DNA of 64,000 nt, taken from assembly GCA_937944405.1 (NCBI GenBank), contig CALDYR010000062.1, positions 1 to 64,000 on the forward strand, written 5' to 3'. Numbering within the stretch: position 1 is the stretch's first letter; the number at the start of each line of letters is the position of its first letter. The translations under genes were made by a program, and so were the position numbers. Under the pieces are notes generated by a model that saw only the letters and a list, made by a program, of their open reading frames with translations, was not told the DNA's origin and ran no database searches. Shown here in pieces: positions 37,449 to 46,350 of this stretch. This stretch comes from an uncultured Pirellulaceae bacterium (GTDB lineage Bacteria; Planctomycetota; Planctomycetia; Pirellulales; Pirellulaceae).

Positions 37449-38942
37449 TCAAGGCGAAATTGGATGACCTTGTTTGCGTTCTATGGTTTTTCGATAAAGG
37501 CGTTCGTACGCCCTGGCGCTGACCGCCCAAGACCAATCGCGTTGGATTCCAGCCCTGACCAAATTATTCCAATTTTCTTTATCGAAACGATACATTTGGA
37601 TTGCCCGAGACAACGCTCGTTCTAATTCGATCGCGGTGAAACCATCGAACGAAAAACCGTTGGCGGTTCCTGCGGCGATCGTCTGTAGACTTGCATCTAC
37701 AACGGTATCGGCCAAACCACCGGTGCGTCGTACAACTGGAACCGTCCCGTAGGCCATCGAATACATCTGATTCAGACCGCAAGGCTCATATTCACTGGGC
37801 ATGGCGAAGATATCCGCACCGGCTTCGATTTGATGCGCCAGTTCGTTTGAGAAACCAAGCTGCAATCCTAATTTATGTGGGTGGTTTTGGTACAAACTGG
37901 TCAACGCGGCGTGAAACTCAGGGGCACCGGTTCCCAACACGACCCACTGCACATCAGTCGTTTCCAACCACCGTTGCATCACCTGCAAAATCAGCGACCA
38001 ACCCTTCTGTGTTGCCAGTCGGCCAACAATACCGATCATCGGCGTGCTGGAATTTTGTTCCAGACCAAAGTAATTCTGCAAGTGCTTTTTACATTCCGAC
38101 TTACCCCGAGGCCAATCATCGGCAGAAAACTTCGCCGGAATCAGTTCGTCGATCGAGGGGTTCCACTGCGTCACGTCGATACCATTGAGAATACCCGAGA
38201 GCACATTGGCTCTGCGTTGTAACACTCCCTCTAAACCACAGCCTTGTTCGGCGCCCTGTATCTCTTGCGCATAAGTCGGGCTAACGGTGTTGATCGAATC
38301 AGCGAACACGATCCCCGTCTTCAACAAATTGAGACGATCAAAGAACTCCATCTGCAAATAGTTGTAGTACTTCCAATCCAACCCCGTCAGCGGCATCGTG
38401 CTTGACGGATACGTCCCTTGATAAGCCAAATTATGGATCGTGATCAAACTGGCGATGTTTTCGTATAGCGGATTGGATTCGTATTCCACTTTCAACAGGG
38501 CTGGAATCAGTCCGGTCTGCCAATCGTTGCAATGAATGAGGTCAGGTTTTAGATCCAATAACCGGACCGATTCCAGCACCGCGCGACTGAAGAAGATAAA
38601 CCTTTGAGCGTTATCTTCGTAGTCGACACCCTTTTCGCCGTACAGCGATTCGCGATCAAAGTAATCATCGTTAGTGACCGAGTAAACCTTGACATTGCTA
38701 CCGGGCAGCGTCGTGACCAATAATTCCCCCGGCACCAGTTGATTGCCGATGGGAATTTCCAGATCTATGCCGGTTTTCTGCACGCTGAATTCGCCGTAAT
38801 TAACCGCTCGGTAGCCGGGCATAAAAACGGTGATCTGATGCCCCAATTGTTCCAATTGACTCGGAAGGGCACCACACACATCGGCCAGCCCTCCGGTTTT
38901 GGCGTACGGCACGACTTCACTGCTGGCTACGATAATGTTCAT
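37449..38942 (-). CDS. glgA: Glycogen (starch) synthase
   Basis: A GT5 glycosyltransferase that extends alpha-1,4-glucan using ADP-glucose; cytosolic. The ATG at 38942 (497 residues) follows an in-frame TTG at 38945. The N-terminus MNIIVASSEVVPYAKTGGLA carries the ADP-glucose-binding KTGGL. LIHCNDWQTGLIPALL, IHNLAYQGTYP and the C-terminal GT-B signature PSEYEPCGLNQMYSMAYGTV with RRTGGLADTV are all present. Length is normal. It precedes the GalT-like and GH57 genes on the same strand. Glycogen branching and debranching genes are not in the window. Confidence 0.96.
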   Translation of the reverse strand: MNIIVASSEVVPYAKTGGLADVCGALPSQLEQLGHQITVFMPGYRAVNYGEFSVQKTGIDLEIPIGNQLVPGELLVTTLPGSNVKVYSVTNDDYFDRESLYGEKGVDYEDNAQRFIFFSRAVLESVRLLDLKPDLIHCNDWQTGLIPALLKVEYESNPLYENIASLITIHNLAYQGTYPSSTMPLTGLDWKYYNYLQMEFFDRLNLLKTGIVFADSINTVSPTYAQEIQGAEQGCGLEGVLQRRANVLSGILNGIDVTQWNPSIDELIPAKFSADDWPRGKSECKKHLQNYFGLEQNSSTPMIGIVGRLATQKGWSLILQVMQRWLETTDVQWVVLGTGAPEFHAALTSLYQNHPHKLGLQLGFSNELAHQIEAGADIFAMPSEYEPCGLNQMYSMAYGTVPVVRRTGGLADTVVDASLQTIAAGTANGFSFDGFTAIELERALSRAIQMYRFDKENWNNLVRAGIQRDWSWAVSARAYERLYRKTIERKQGHPISP

Positions 38943-39012
38943 CAAGGGCTTTCAATTGGCAACGTTTCAAATTCACCGAAGCTGCAAAGTCGGCACAACG
39001 ACAAGCCCTCCG

Positions 39013-39044
39013 CATGGGGCGTGTTGCACATGGGGCATGTTGCA
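39013..39044. repeat. 16-bp tandem duplication between glgA and folK
   Basis: CATGGGGCGTGTTGCA (39013-39028) is followed directly by CATGGGGCATGTTGCA (39029-39044), one mismatch. Located in the intergenic region upstream of glgA. It could be a regulator-binding pair; no regulator is recognised here. Confidence 0.7.
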
Positions 39045-39172
39045 CATTATGTCGCCCGAAGATCTTAGTTTCAACAGGTCATCAAATCGAGTTCTCAAAC
39101 CAGAACAGCGTCGGGAAAACTGGTCATAAGAACCAGTTTCCAATCGAAACCACTTCTACGATCGCGAGGAAA

Positions 39173-39937
39173 CTATTGCATCGCCTGGATGGCGCCACGC
39201 ACTTCGGTTTCCGATTCGCCCGGTGTCGCGCGTTCTAAAGACAACCAAGGGCCGCCAAAAATTCGTGCCGCTTGGGCAAAGCTGACCGCGCCTCCAGAGT
39301 ACACCAACAAACGATAATCATCTAACGGATCTTCAACCTCATCAAACCCCGCAACAATTTCCCCGCTCCATTGATTTTCTCCAGCGATGCCGGCCAAGGA
39401 AGCCTCGAACACATTTTGCGCCGACGCGATATCTCCGGTCACCCACAGAATTCGGCGTTCCGATCGCTGGAGCCGGTGCGACAGATGTTTTAATGCCACC
39501 CCTGAAATCGGATCGATCCAATCGGCCGCAATTTCGATCGCGGGATCAATGACAAACTTCCGAAACGACATCCGCCGGTGCGGAACCTGCAAATCTGACC
39601 GGTCAATGACCATATCACCATACAAAATGATATCCAAATCGACCGTCCGCGGGCCCCATCGCCGTAGCCGCTGTCGTCCCAGTTTATTCTCGATTCCGCC
39701 GGTCACCTGAAACAGCGCTGCGGCTGAAAGCTGTGTTTCGATCAAGAAAACAGTATTGACGTAGTTAGCCAATGCGTTGGCCTGATCCACTTCGCCAGAA
39801 ACGGCAGCGGTAACCAACGGTTCAGCGACCGCGATTAACTCAATCTGCCCATCGGCCGCGATCAACTCCTTTGCCCGGCGCAAGCTTTGCCAGACATCGC
39901 CTACGTTGGCACCGAAAGCAATCAACGCTTTAGGCAT
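39173..39937 (-). CDS. folK: HPPK (folate pyrophosphokinase) with extra C-terminal domain
   Basis: 6-hydroxymethyl-7,8-dihydropterin pyrophosphokinase, which transfers pyrophosphate from ATP to the pterin in folate synthesis. The N-terminal ~165 residues are HPPK: ALIAFGANVGDVWQSLRRA, YVNTVFLIET and RWGPRTVDLDIILYGD with the catalytic Asp pair, then VPHRRMSFRKFVIDPAIEIA. Typical HPPKs end near 160-170 residues; this one adds about 90 residues beginning ERRILWVTGDIASAQNVF. The extension is of unknown function. It runs on the glgA strand with a 230-base gap, so it is not tightly linked. Confidence 0.9.
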   Translation of the reverse strand: MPKALIAFGANVGDVWQSLRRAKELIAADGQIELIAVAEPLVTAAVSGEVDQANALANYVNTVFLIETQLSAAALFQVTGGIENKLGRQRLRRWGPRTVDLDIILYGDMVIDRSDLQVPHRRMSFRKFVIDPAIEIAADWIDPISGVALKHLSHRLQRSERRILWVTGDIASAQNVFEASLAGIAGENQWSGEIVAGFDEVEDPLDDYRLLVYSGGAVSFAQAARIFGGPWLSLERATPGESETEVRGAIQAMQ

Positions 39938-40697
39938 CGCATCGTTTCCAAATAGCTTGAAGATTCAGTCTTCCACGCAGGCCACGTCCACATCGAAACA
40001 CCAAACAGAAAATAAAAACAGAAAAGCGACGGGCGGCATCGTGCCTGACCGTCGCCATGTCATCCAGTGCGTTAATTCGAAAATTAACCTCAAGTCCTTC
40101 GGTTGATTCAACAGTCCGCCATCGGCAGTTCCCGCCGGCCAGAACAGCTGTGAAATTCCATTTTCAACAAAATGGGTGTGGAGTCCGATCCACGACACAT
40201 GGTCGCCGACTATCGCTTCCCTCAGTCGCCGCCACCCTTTACTCTCTTTCGGCTATTGCCTCCTGCAAGAACTAAGTGTTCGCATGCGGCTCAATCAAGT
40301 TGAAAAACAGCCGGTCCAAACGACCACACGTTTAAACTTCGAACTCGTGAATGTCATTTTGGGAATGTTGAAGACGTTGTCAAGCAAACAGTTTTGTTTT
40401 TCCATGGCAGCACTTCGGACAGAAAAAAAATTTTTACTTGACAGCCTTCACCCAACACAAACTTCGATCTCCGCATCTTCCACCCATGCCGAATTCTCGT
40501 TTACACGGTTTTCGAAAAGCATGGTTTTTTCAAACAACGCAAAATCAGCAGGCGCTGTCAATCGCTATTACCTTAAAATTTATTCACCACTTGCAACCCG
40601 TTTAGAATTACCTAACAAGCGTTTAGACTGTTCAAAATTAAGTTTTTGAGACGCCGTTTTTTTTTGTATCCTTTTTTTCCTCCGTTGGGAGCTTGAC
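39938..40697. other. Divergent intergenic region between folK and def
   Basis: About 760 bases. A hairpin GCGACGG (40026-40032) with CCGTCGC (40049-40055) lies 90 bases before the folK start. The right 250 bases are AT-rich, with runs such as TTTTTTTTT near 40658, and must contain the def promoter and leader. No recognisable gene or RNA was seen. A minus-strand frame at 39965-40198 (77 codons) has no motif. Confidence 0.45.
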
Positions 40698-41282
40698 GTG
40701 TTGGAGATCATCACTTTTCCTCACCCCACCTTACGACATAAATCCAAACCGATCACCAAAGTCGACGCGGAACTTAAGCAAATCGTTGCCGACATGTTCG
40801 AGGCGATGTACCAGGCCAAAGGCATCGGCTTGGCGGCCAATCAAGTCAATTTGCCGTTGCAGTTATTTGTTATCAACACCACCGGCAAAAAAGACAGCGG
40901 TGAAGAACAGGTGTTTATCAACCCCGTTCTGTCGGCAGCCAAAGGCGCAGCCGATGCAGACGAAGGCTGCTTGAGCCTGCCGGGCGTTGGCGGCATCGTC
41001 AGCCGACCAGAAACCATTCACGTTTCTGCCTATGACCTTCAAGGCAACCCAATCGAAATGACGGCCAAAGGATTGCTTGGACGCGCCATCCAGCACGAAT
41101 TCGATCACTTGCAGGGCGTCATGTTTATCGACCGATTATCTGATTCTGAAAAACGCTTGATCCAAGAGGAAGTCGAAACTTTCGAACTTGACTTTGAGGC
41201 TCGACGAAAGGCTGGCAGCATTCCCTCCAACGAACAGATCGCCGCCCACCTAAAAGATTTCGAGACCCGGTACTGCAGCTGA
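40698..41282 (+). CDS. def: Peptide deformylase
   Basis: A 194-residue metallo-amidase removing the formyl group from new N-termini. The three signature motifs are clear: GIGLAANQV, EGCLSLPG and QHEFDHLQG. The metal ligands are Cys of the second and both His of the third. GTG at 40698 is the most likely start, after a TTGGGAGC ribosome site; a TTG at 40701 is the alternative. It is followed after 28 bases by fmt, the usual def-fmt pair that handles formylation and deformylation of initiator Met. Confidence 0.95.
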   Translation: MLEIITFPHPTLRHKSKPITKVDAELKQIVADMFEAMYQAKGIGLAANQVNLPLQLFVINTTGKKDSGEEQVFINPVLSAAKGAADADEGCLSLPGVGGIVSRPETIHVSAYDLQGNPIEMTAKGLLGRAIQHEFDHLQGVMFIDRLSDSEKRLIQEEVETFELDFEARRKAGSIPSNEQIAAHLKDFETRYCS

Positions 41283-41310
41283 AGCTATCCCCTCACCAAG
41301 ACAAACGCCA

Positions 41311-42294
41311 ATGAAACTTATTCTTTTTGGAACCGGCCCGTTTGCTGTCCCGACATTCGAGAACCTCATCCACTCCGACCACGAAATCGCCGCACTGGTG
41401 ACTCGCCCGATCGCGGACTCCGGCAAACGACGGAAAACGGCCGAAAACCCCACCCGCGACCTAGGTGCAGAACACGGACTGTTGATTCTCGACCCCGACA
41501 GCATCAACACCGAAGATTCCATTGCCACCCTAAAATCACTTAACGCGGACCTGCTGGTGGTTTGTGACTACGGACAAATCCTCTCCAAAACAGCGCTCGC
41601 AACTGCCGCGCTGGGGGGCATTAACCTTCACGGTTCGCTGCTGCCCATGTATCGCGGCGCCGCCCCTATTCATTGGGCCATTTACAATGGCGATACCGTC
41701 ACCGGCGTTACGATCATCCACATGACCCCGCGGCTGGATGGCGGGCCCTGCCTGATCAAGGTCGAAACCCAAATCGAACCCGAAGAAACCACCGAACTGA
41801 TCGAACCGCGATTGGCGCAACTGGGCATCGACGCGGTCAACCAGTCCATCGCGATGCTGATGCAGTGGGATCGGCAATCCGAAATCGGCACCAAGCAAAT
41901 ACCATCCCAAGCCACTAAAGCCCCGCGTTTGAAAAAATCCGACGGCCGCATCCTGTGGTCGCGCAGCGCTGTCGAAATAAAAAATCAAATCCGAGCATTC
42001 CAGCCATGGCCTGGCACCTTCACAACCTGGCAGCCAGCGGGAAAGCCCGAACAACGACTGATCATACACAAGGCAACCGTTGTTTCGTCGGAACGGGCGA
42101 CTTCAACTCCCGGCGAAGTCATTCTGTCGAACAAAACAGATCTGATCGTCCAAACCGGAGCAGGGCAGTTAGCGTTAAACACCGTGCAACCGGCCGGAAA
42201 GAAACCAATGCCTATCGCTGATTTTTTACGCGGCAATCCACCGGCGGCCAGAAGTACGATGGGCCTACCGCCGGAAACGAAAACTAAACACTAA
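41311..42294 (+). CDS. fmt: Methionyl-tRNA formyltransferase
   Basis: A 327-residue cytosolic enzyme that formylates Met-tRNA(fMet) with 10-formyl-tetrahydrofolate. N-terminal formyltransferase domain: LILFGTGPFAVPTFENLI, then HGSLLPMYRGAAPIHWAIYN with the catalytic Asn-His region, and GVTIIHMTPRLDGGPCL. The C-terminal tRNA-binding domain starts near residue 205 (WSRSAVEIKNQIRAFQPWPG). Length matches the family. Directly after def. Confidence 0.95.
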   Translation: MKLILFGTGPFAVPTFENLIHSDHEIAALVTRPIADSGKRRKTAENPTRDLGAEHGLLILDPDSINTEDSIATLKSLNADLLVVCDYGQILSKTALATAALGGINLHGSLLPMYRGAAPIHWAIYNGDTVTGVTIIHMTPRLDGGPCLIKVETQIEPEETTELIEPRLAQLGIDAVNQSIAMLMQWDRQSEIGTKQIPSQATKAPRLKKSDGRILWSRSAVEIKNQIRAFQPWPGTFTTWQPAGKPEQRLIIHKATVVSSERATSTPGEVILSNKTDLIVQTGAGQLALNTVQPAGKKPMPIADFLRGNPPAARSTMGLPPETKTKH

Positions 42295-42312
42295 CGACGC
42301 CAATTGAACGCA

Positions 42313-42771
42313 ATGGTAGATCACAGGAGCAAAAGATGTACTGGATTCATCTACCACATCGCCAGCGGCCATGCGTTGTTCACAGGCCTAACACTTGTGA
42401 TGCTGGCGACGATCACGAACACCCGATCCACGTGGCATGGGCAACGGCTAAAAAGATTGTCGCTGTTGATTGGATGCGTACTGATCTTGGTCGGTGCCGC
42501 TTCGCTACCGATCTGGATCTACAGTATTTTCGTGATCGCTTTATTGGTTTGGACAATTTCTTGTTATCAATCCAAATGGAGAAACATCGCGCGGCGTCTC
42601 ACGATTGGAGTTTGTCTGATCGTGGCTGCCGCCGAATTCCCATTTCATCTAATCCTCACCCTCAACCCTTACAACCGGTTCGGTAAACACCGTGACGGTG
42701 ATAAGCGATTCGGTCACCGCAGGACTCGGCAACGACGACCGTCGGAAAACATGGCCTCAATTGCTGGCTGA
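42313..42771 (+). CDS. Membrane N-terminal part of a split SGNH hydrolase
   Basis: Reading from the ATG at 42313 gives a polar start, then three or four membrane helices (GHALFTGLTLVMLATITNTR, LSLLIGCVLILVGAASLPIW, IYSIFVIALLVWTISCY and IGVCLIVAAAEFPFHLILTL). After LTLNP (near 42669) the frame turns to Arg/Lys-rich nonsense. Planctomycete homologues continue from such helices into an SGNH domain. Here the SGNH sequence continues in the next frame without an intervening stop (TTGSVNTVTVISDSVTAG). I infer a one-base indel near 42667-42672. See the SGNH entry. The organism may still express the two parts separately. Confidence 0.55.
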   Translation: MVDHRSKRCTGFIYHIASGHALFTGLTLVMLATITNTRSTWHGQRLKRLSLLIGCVLILVGAASLPIWIYSIFVIALLVWTISCYQSKWRNIARRLTIGVCLIVAAAEFPFHLILTLNPYNRFGKHRDGDKRFGHRRTRQRRPSENMASIAG

Positions 42772-43228
42772 GGATCACGGTTTGGGCATCCAAGACATTT
42801 CCCATATCGGCGAAACGGCTGCCTCGGCGCTAAAAAGGGTCCAGCAACATTCGATCCAATCCGACCTAATCATTATCGAAATCGGCGGCAATGATGTTCT
42901 CGGTGGGACCACCGCAGCAGAGTGCGCAGACAACTTGGAAGCCTTAATCTGCGCACTGAACGATGCCGATCACGAGCAACCCAACAATAACCGTGATAGG
43001 CAGTTGCTCATGTTTGAATTACCGCTGCCGCCATTTTACACCAAATTTGGAAAACACCAGCGCGACATCGCAGCGCGGCACCACGTTAAACTAACCCCTA
43101 AACTTTACTTTTACTCCGTCATTGGCAGACAACATAACACCGTCGATGGAGTTCACCTTTCGCAAGAAGGTCATCGCCAAATGGTGGATGTTGTCTGGCA
43201 AATCATACGCGACGCGGCCAACCCGTAG
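42692..43228 (+). CDS. SGNH/GDSL hydrolase domain (second part of a split gene)
   Basis: A 178-residue SGNH-type esterase domain read from a possible GTG at 42692 that overlaps the upstream frame. Block I reads VISDSVTAG; the usual Gly-Asp-Ser is Ser-Asp-Ser here, keeping the nucleophile Ser. Block III is IEIGGNDVLGGT and block V is DGVHLSQEGH with the Asp and His of the triad. A homologue usually has N-terminal membrane helices fused to this domain, which here lie in the previous frame. If the frame is really broken, the product lacks its anchor. Substrate unknown; role in lipid or cell-envelope ester cleavage is plausible. Confidence 0.65.
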   Translation: MTVISDSVTAGLGNDDRRKTWPQLLAEDHGLGIQDISHIGETAASALKRVQQHSIQSDLIIIEIGGNDVLGGTTAAECADNLEALICALNDADHEQPNNNRDRQLLMFELPLPPFYTKFGKHQRDIAARHHVKLTPKLYFYSVIGRQHNTVDGVHLSQEGHRQMVDVVWQIIRDAANP

Positions 43229-43264
43229 AGGCTCAACACCCACCACGACCGGATAACACTCCCG

Positions 43265-44033
43265 ATGTTCAACTGGTTTAAAAAACCGAAGGCGCAAAAA
43301 AACACTTGCCGCCGCCCGGCCTGAATCGTGGTCATTGCATCTTCATCGAAACGTTCGTTTAAGTTAGGGATTGACCGCTGACGAAACTCAACGGCTACAA
43401 CGCATCGCGAAAATTTTCGTCGCCGAAAAAAACTGGGAAGGTTGCGATGGGATCACTGTGACCGAAGAAATGAAAGACACCGTCGCCGGCCAAGCGACAT
43501 TGTTGTTGTTGGGTGCGGACGATTTTTACTTTGACAACGTCGCCAGTATTATCATTTTCCCCGCCGCTTTTGTCCGCCAGGCCACCGACGGCGTGATCGC
43601 CAGAGACTCCCACCGCGCGGGCGAAACTTGGCAGGACGGTCCGATCACCCTCTCCTGACAAGACACAATCAGCGGCGGGCGCAATGACCGCGATGACCGC
43701 GATGAGCAAAACCTCGCCGTTCATGAATTCGCTCACGCGCTCGGCGGCCTCGATGGGGAAACGGGCGGTGGCGTGATGATCGAAGCCCCTGAAACGTGCA
43801 GAAACTGAAAACAGGTTGTGAACCGCGAATTTGCAGAACTCTTGAGGTGCAAACCGCAAGGCATTACGACGCGCTTGGACCACTACGGGGGCACCAATAA
43901 AGCAGAATTTTTCGCTGTCAGTAGCGCAACCTTTTTTGAACAACCCCGAAAACTACAACAGGGACATTCAAGGCTATTTGAGCTATTGTAAAAGTACTAT
44001 CGTGTCGACCCAAGAACGTGGCGGCAGAACTAA
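43265..44033 (+). pseudogene. Decayed mtfA-like M90 zinc peptidase
   Basis: The whole gene can be traced. ATG at 43265 reads MFNWFKKPKAQK, then a frameshift in the A-run near 43300 leads into TLAAARPESWSLHLHRNVRL, an in-frame TAG, then LTADETQRLQRIAKIFVAEK, NWEGCDGITVTEEMKDTVAG and QATLLLLG, a run that matches MtfA. The conserved GPITLSW is cut by TGA in place of TGG. The zinc site VHEFAHALGGLDG follows in frame, and the family C-terminus continues (DHYGGTNKAEFFAVSSATFF, EQPRKLQ) with a TAA at about 43990 before the final segment KYYRVDPRTWRQN. MtfA in enterobacteria binds the Mlc repressor. Here it is clearly non-functional. Confidence 0.8.
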
Positions 44034-44094
44034 TCCTTCGAATCGCGGTTTATCATCCATCTCCGACATTATCCGACTTTGGAATTCCAACGTT

Positions 44095-45381
44095 ATGCCA
44101 TCCATCGCTATGATTCTTAGGTTTGCATCTACACTCCTTGTCTCGACTTTCATTTCGGTATCGACCGCGCTGACGATCTCGTCGGCTTACGCCCAAGACG
44201 CATGGCACGAATTCCGCGGCACCCAAGGGAACGGCCGAATCGCCGACGGAGCAATCCCCGTCGATTTTTCTCCGTCGAAGGTCCTCTGGAAAACCCCCGT
44301 CCCCGGTCGAGCGTGGTCTTCGCCAGTGGTGTTGGGCAACCAAGTCTGGGTCACCACCGCCACTCCCGATGGCAAACGTATGTCTGCGATTTGCTTCGAT
44401 GTCCGAACCGGCGAACAAGTCTTTGACGTTTTGATTCACGAAAACGAAACGCCCTATTTCTGCCACAAAGCGAACTCTTACGCTTCGCCAACGCCGACCA
44501 TTGAAGCGGGACGCATCTATGTTCACTTCGGACGCTACGGAACGACTTGCCTAGACACGACCAATGGAAAAATAATATGGCAAAGAACTGACATTCAATG
44601 CGATCACTTTCGCGGCCCCGCGTCCTCGCCGGTGCTCTCGAAAACCCTTCTGATGGTTGCGATGGACGGCATCGATCAGCAGTTTGTCATCGCCCTGAAT
44701 AAGCAAACTGGTGAAACCGCTTGGCAGACGAATCGTGACATCGAATACGGCACCGACAATGGCGACCGTAAAAAGGCTTACAGCACCGGCACAGTCGTGA
44801 ACGTAAGGGACAAACAATTACTCATTTCGCCTTCGGCGGTGGCAACGATCGCTTATGACATCGCCAACGGGAAACCGCAATGGACCGTTTATCATGCCGG
44901 CATGAACGCGTCTGCGCGCCCCATCCAAACCAGCAATGGCACCGTCCTGTTGACCAACGGGATGGGGAAACTGCTGGCCATTGATCCTTCTGGGCAAGGC
45001 GACGTCACCCAAACAATGGTTCGGTATGAACGTTCCAAAGTCATTCCGAAAAAATCGACTCCAGTGATCGTCGATGGACTCGCCTTCGCGATCGACGACA
45101 AAGGCGTCGCCTCTTGCTTCGACGCCGAAACGGGCAAAGCTGTCTGGGCCAAGCGTATTGGCGGAAAATTCGCGGCCTCGCCAATCACCGACGGTGAAAA
45201 GATTTTGGCCGCCAATGAAGCAGGTACCATCCACATTTTTAAAGCGGCTGCACAATATGAACCTTTGGCCGAAGTCAATTTTGCCGACGGATTTCACGCC
45301 AGCCCCGCAGCGATCCAAGGTGATTTGATCCTCCGCAGCCTCACCCACCTTTACCGCATCAAAGGCCAGCACTCGAAATAA
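44095..45381 (+). CDS. Exported PQQ-repeat beta-propeller protein
   Basis: A 428-residue secreted protein from the ATG at 44095 (an upstream frame merely overlaps the mtfA relic). The signal peptide ends near SSAYAQD. The body is an outer-membrane-assembly or quinoprotein-like beta-propeller with PQQ-type repeats: WHEFRGTQGNGRIADG, VLWKTPVPGRAWSSPVV, TGEQVFDV, DTTNGKIIWQ, TGETAWQTN, and DAETGKAVWAKRIGGKFAAS. No PQQ-dependent dehydrogenase catalytic residues are evident, so it is probably a scaffold of unknown role. Planctomycetes carry many such proteins. Confidence 0.85.
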   Translation: MPSIAMILRFASTLLVSTFISVSTALTISSAYAQDAWHEFRGTQGNGRIADGAIPVDFSPSKVLWKTPVPGRAWSSPVVLGNQVWVTTATPDGKRMSAICFDVRTGEQVFDVLIHENETPYFCHKANSYASPTPTIEAGRIYVHFGRYGTTCLDTTNGKIIWQRTDIQCDHFRGPASSPVLSKTLLMVAMDGIDQQFVIALNKQTGETAWQTNRDIEYGTDNGDRKKAYSTGTVVNVRDKQLLISPSAVATIAYDIANGKPQWTVYHAGMNASARPIQTSNGTVLLTNGMGKLLAIDPSGQGDVTQTMVRYERSKVIPKKSTPVIVDGLAFAIDDKGVASCFDAETGKAVWAKRIGGKFAASPITDGEKILAANEAGTIHIFKAAAQYEPLAEVNFADGFHASPAAIQGDLILRSLTHLYRIKGQHSK

Positions 45382-45617
45382 GGCGCTTCCCAAATTTTAG
45401 TGGCAAGTTTGAAAATCGTAGTAAGATTCGCCAGAATTCCCGATTGGTTCATTCCCGATTGGCTCACTGAAGGACATTCCAACCACCTCCAATGCATTCT
45501 CTGGAGAAACCAAATAACGCCAGCGCCTATTTTTTCGCAACAAAGCCACTGCCACCGGCGGAACCCGTACACCGTTGGCTCATCTTTCTCGGGGGATGAA
45601 AGATCACTGAGAAAAAG

Positions 45618-46253
45618 TCAATGTGATAGTGTCTTCTTGGTCGCCAATTCCGTCCGGCGTGTCAAATTCTCTTGAATAAAGGTTCCACGGGGATCGAAAA
45701 CGCGCGCGTTTAATTCCACATCATCGGGGTGATCTTCTAAAGTATATTTCTGGGCCAGAAAATTTGCGTCTTTGCTGGCCGAAAGCGCACCGCGCGAACG
45801 GCTTTGAATGAACGCCAACCACATTCGATCGGGGCCGATTCCCAAAGTCGAATCGGTGGCGTTGGCCTGAAAATCACTCGGCGTCAACGGCGACAAATGT
45901 AATGTGAAAATCGTGAAGGCTAAAAATACGCACGCAATCCACACCGACAATACCGATTGACCGACCATTTCAATGACCGGATCAAAGTGCAGCTTGCGAC
46001 TGGAAGTGATGTCGGTCAACGTTCGTAAAACCAAATAACTGCCCACAAACAAAATCCACACGGCCAGAAAATCAACCAGCGGTTTGTAGCCCACACTCCC
46101 AGCCAACTCTGTGGCCAACCCTTCGTAAAAACTTGACGCAATCAAACCCGATAGAATCATATTGATCAGCGTTAAGCAATTGCTCCAAATCCCAAACCAC
46201 CAAGTGCAGGCAATCACGCCGAAGAACACCAAAACGATAATTAAAGTAATCAT
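45618..46253 (-). CDS. CvpA-like integral membrane protein
   Basis: A 211-residue protein with four hydrophobic segments in the first 125 residues (MITLIIVLVFFGVIACTWWF, ITLINMILSGLIASSFYEG-like, VDFLAVWILFVGSYLVLRTL, and IACVFLAFTIFTLHL), then a polar tail with no motif. The arrangement resembles CvpA/colicin V production family proteins, which are small and multi-pass with variable tails. It lies 97 bases from the GspE-like gene, on the same strand. The function of CvpA family members outside Enterobacteria is poorly defined. Confidence 0.6.
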   Translation of the reverse strand: MITLIIVLVFFGVIACTWWFGIWSNCLTLINMILSGLIASSFYEGLATELAGSVGYKPLVDFLAVWILFVGSYLVLRTLTDITSSRKLHFDPVIEMVGQSVLSVWIACVFLAFTIFTLHLSPLTPSDFQANATDSTLGIGPDRMWLAFIQSRSRGALSASKDANFLAQKYTLEDHPDDVELNARVFDPRGTFIQENLTRRTELATKKTLSH

Positions 46254-46350
46254 AATCTTACAATCAACAAATAAATCAATACTTGGCAGGTCTCGGGCAA
46301 GGCGTTTACTTCATTCCTTGCGCGTCTTGATGATCTAACTCACTTGCCAC

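Noticed and set aside
43936..44094. Upstream extension of the PQQ-repeat protein
   Set aside because: It overlaps the tail of the mtfA pseudogene in another frame, and the signal peptide would be internal if it were used.
45439..45468. Direct repeat ATTCCCGATTGG twice
   Set aside because: Two copies only, in a short gap between convergent genes; no structural or functional sign.
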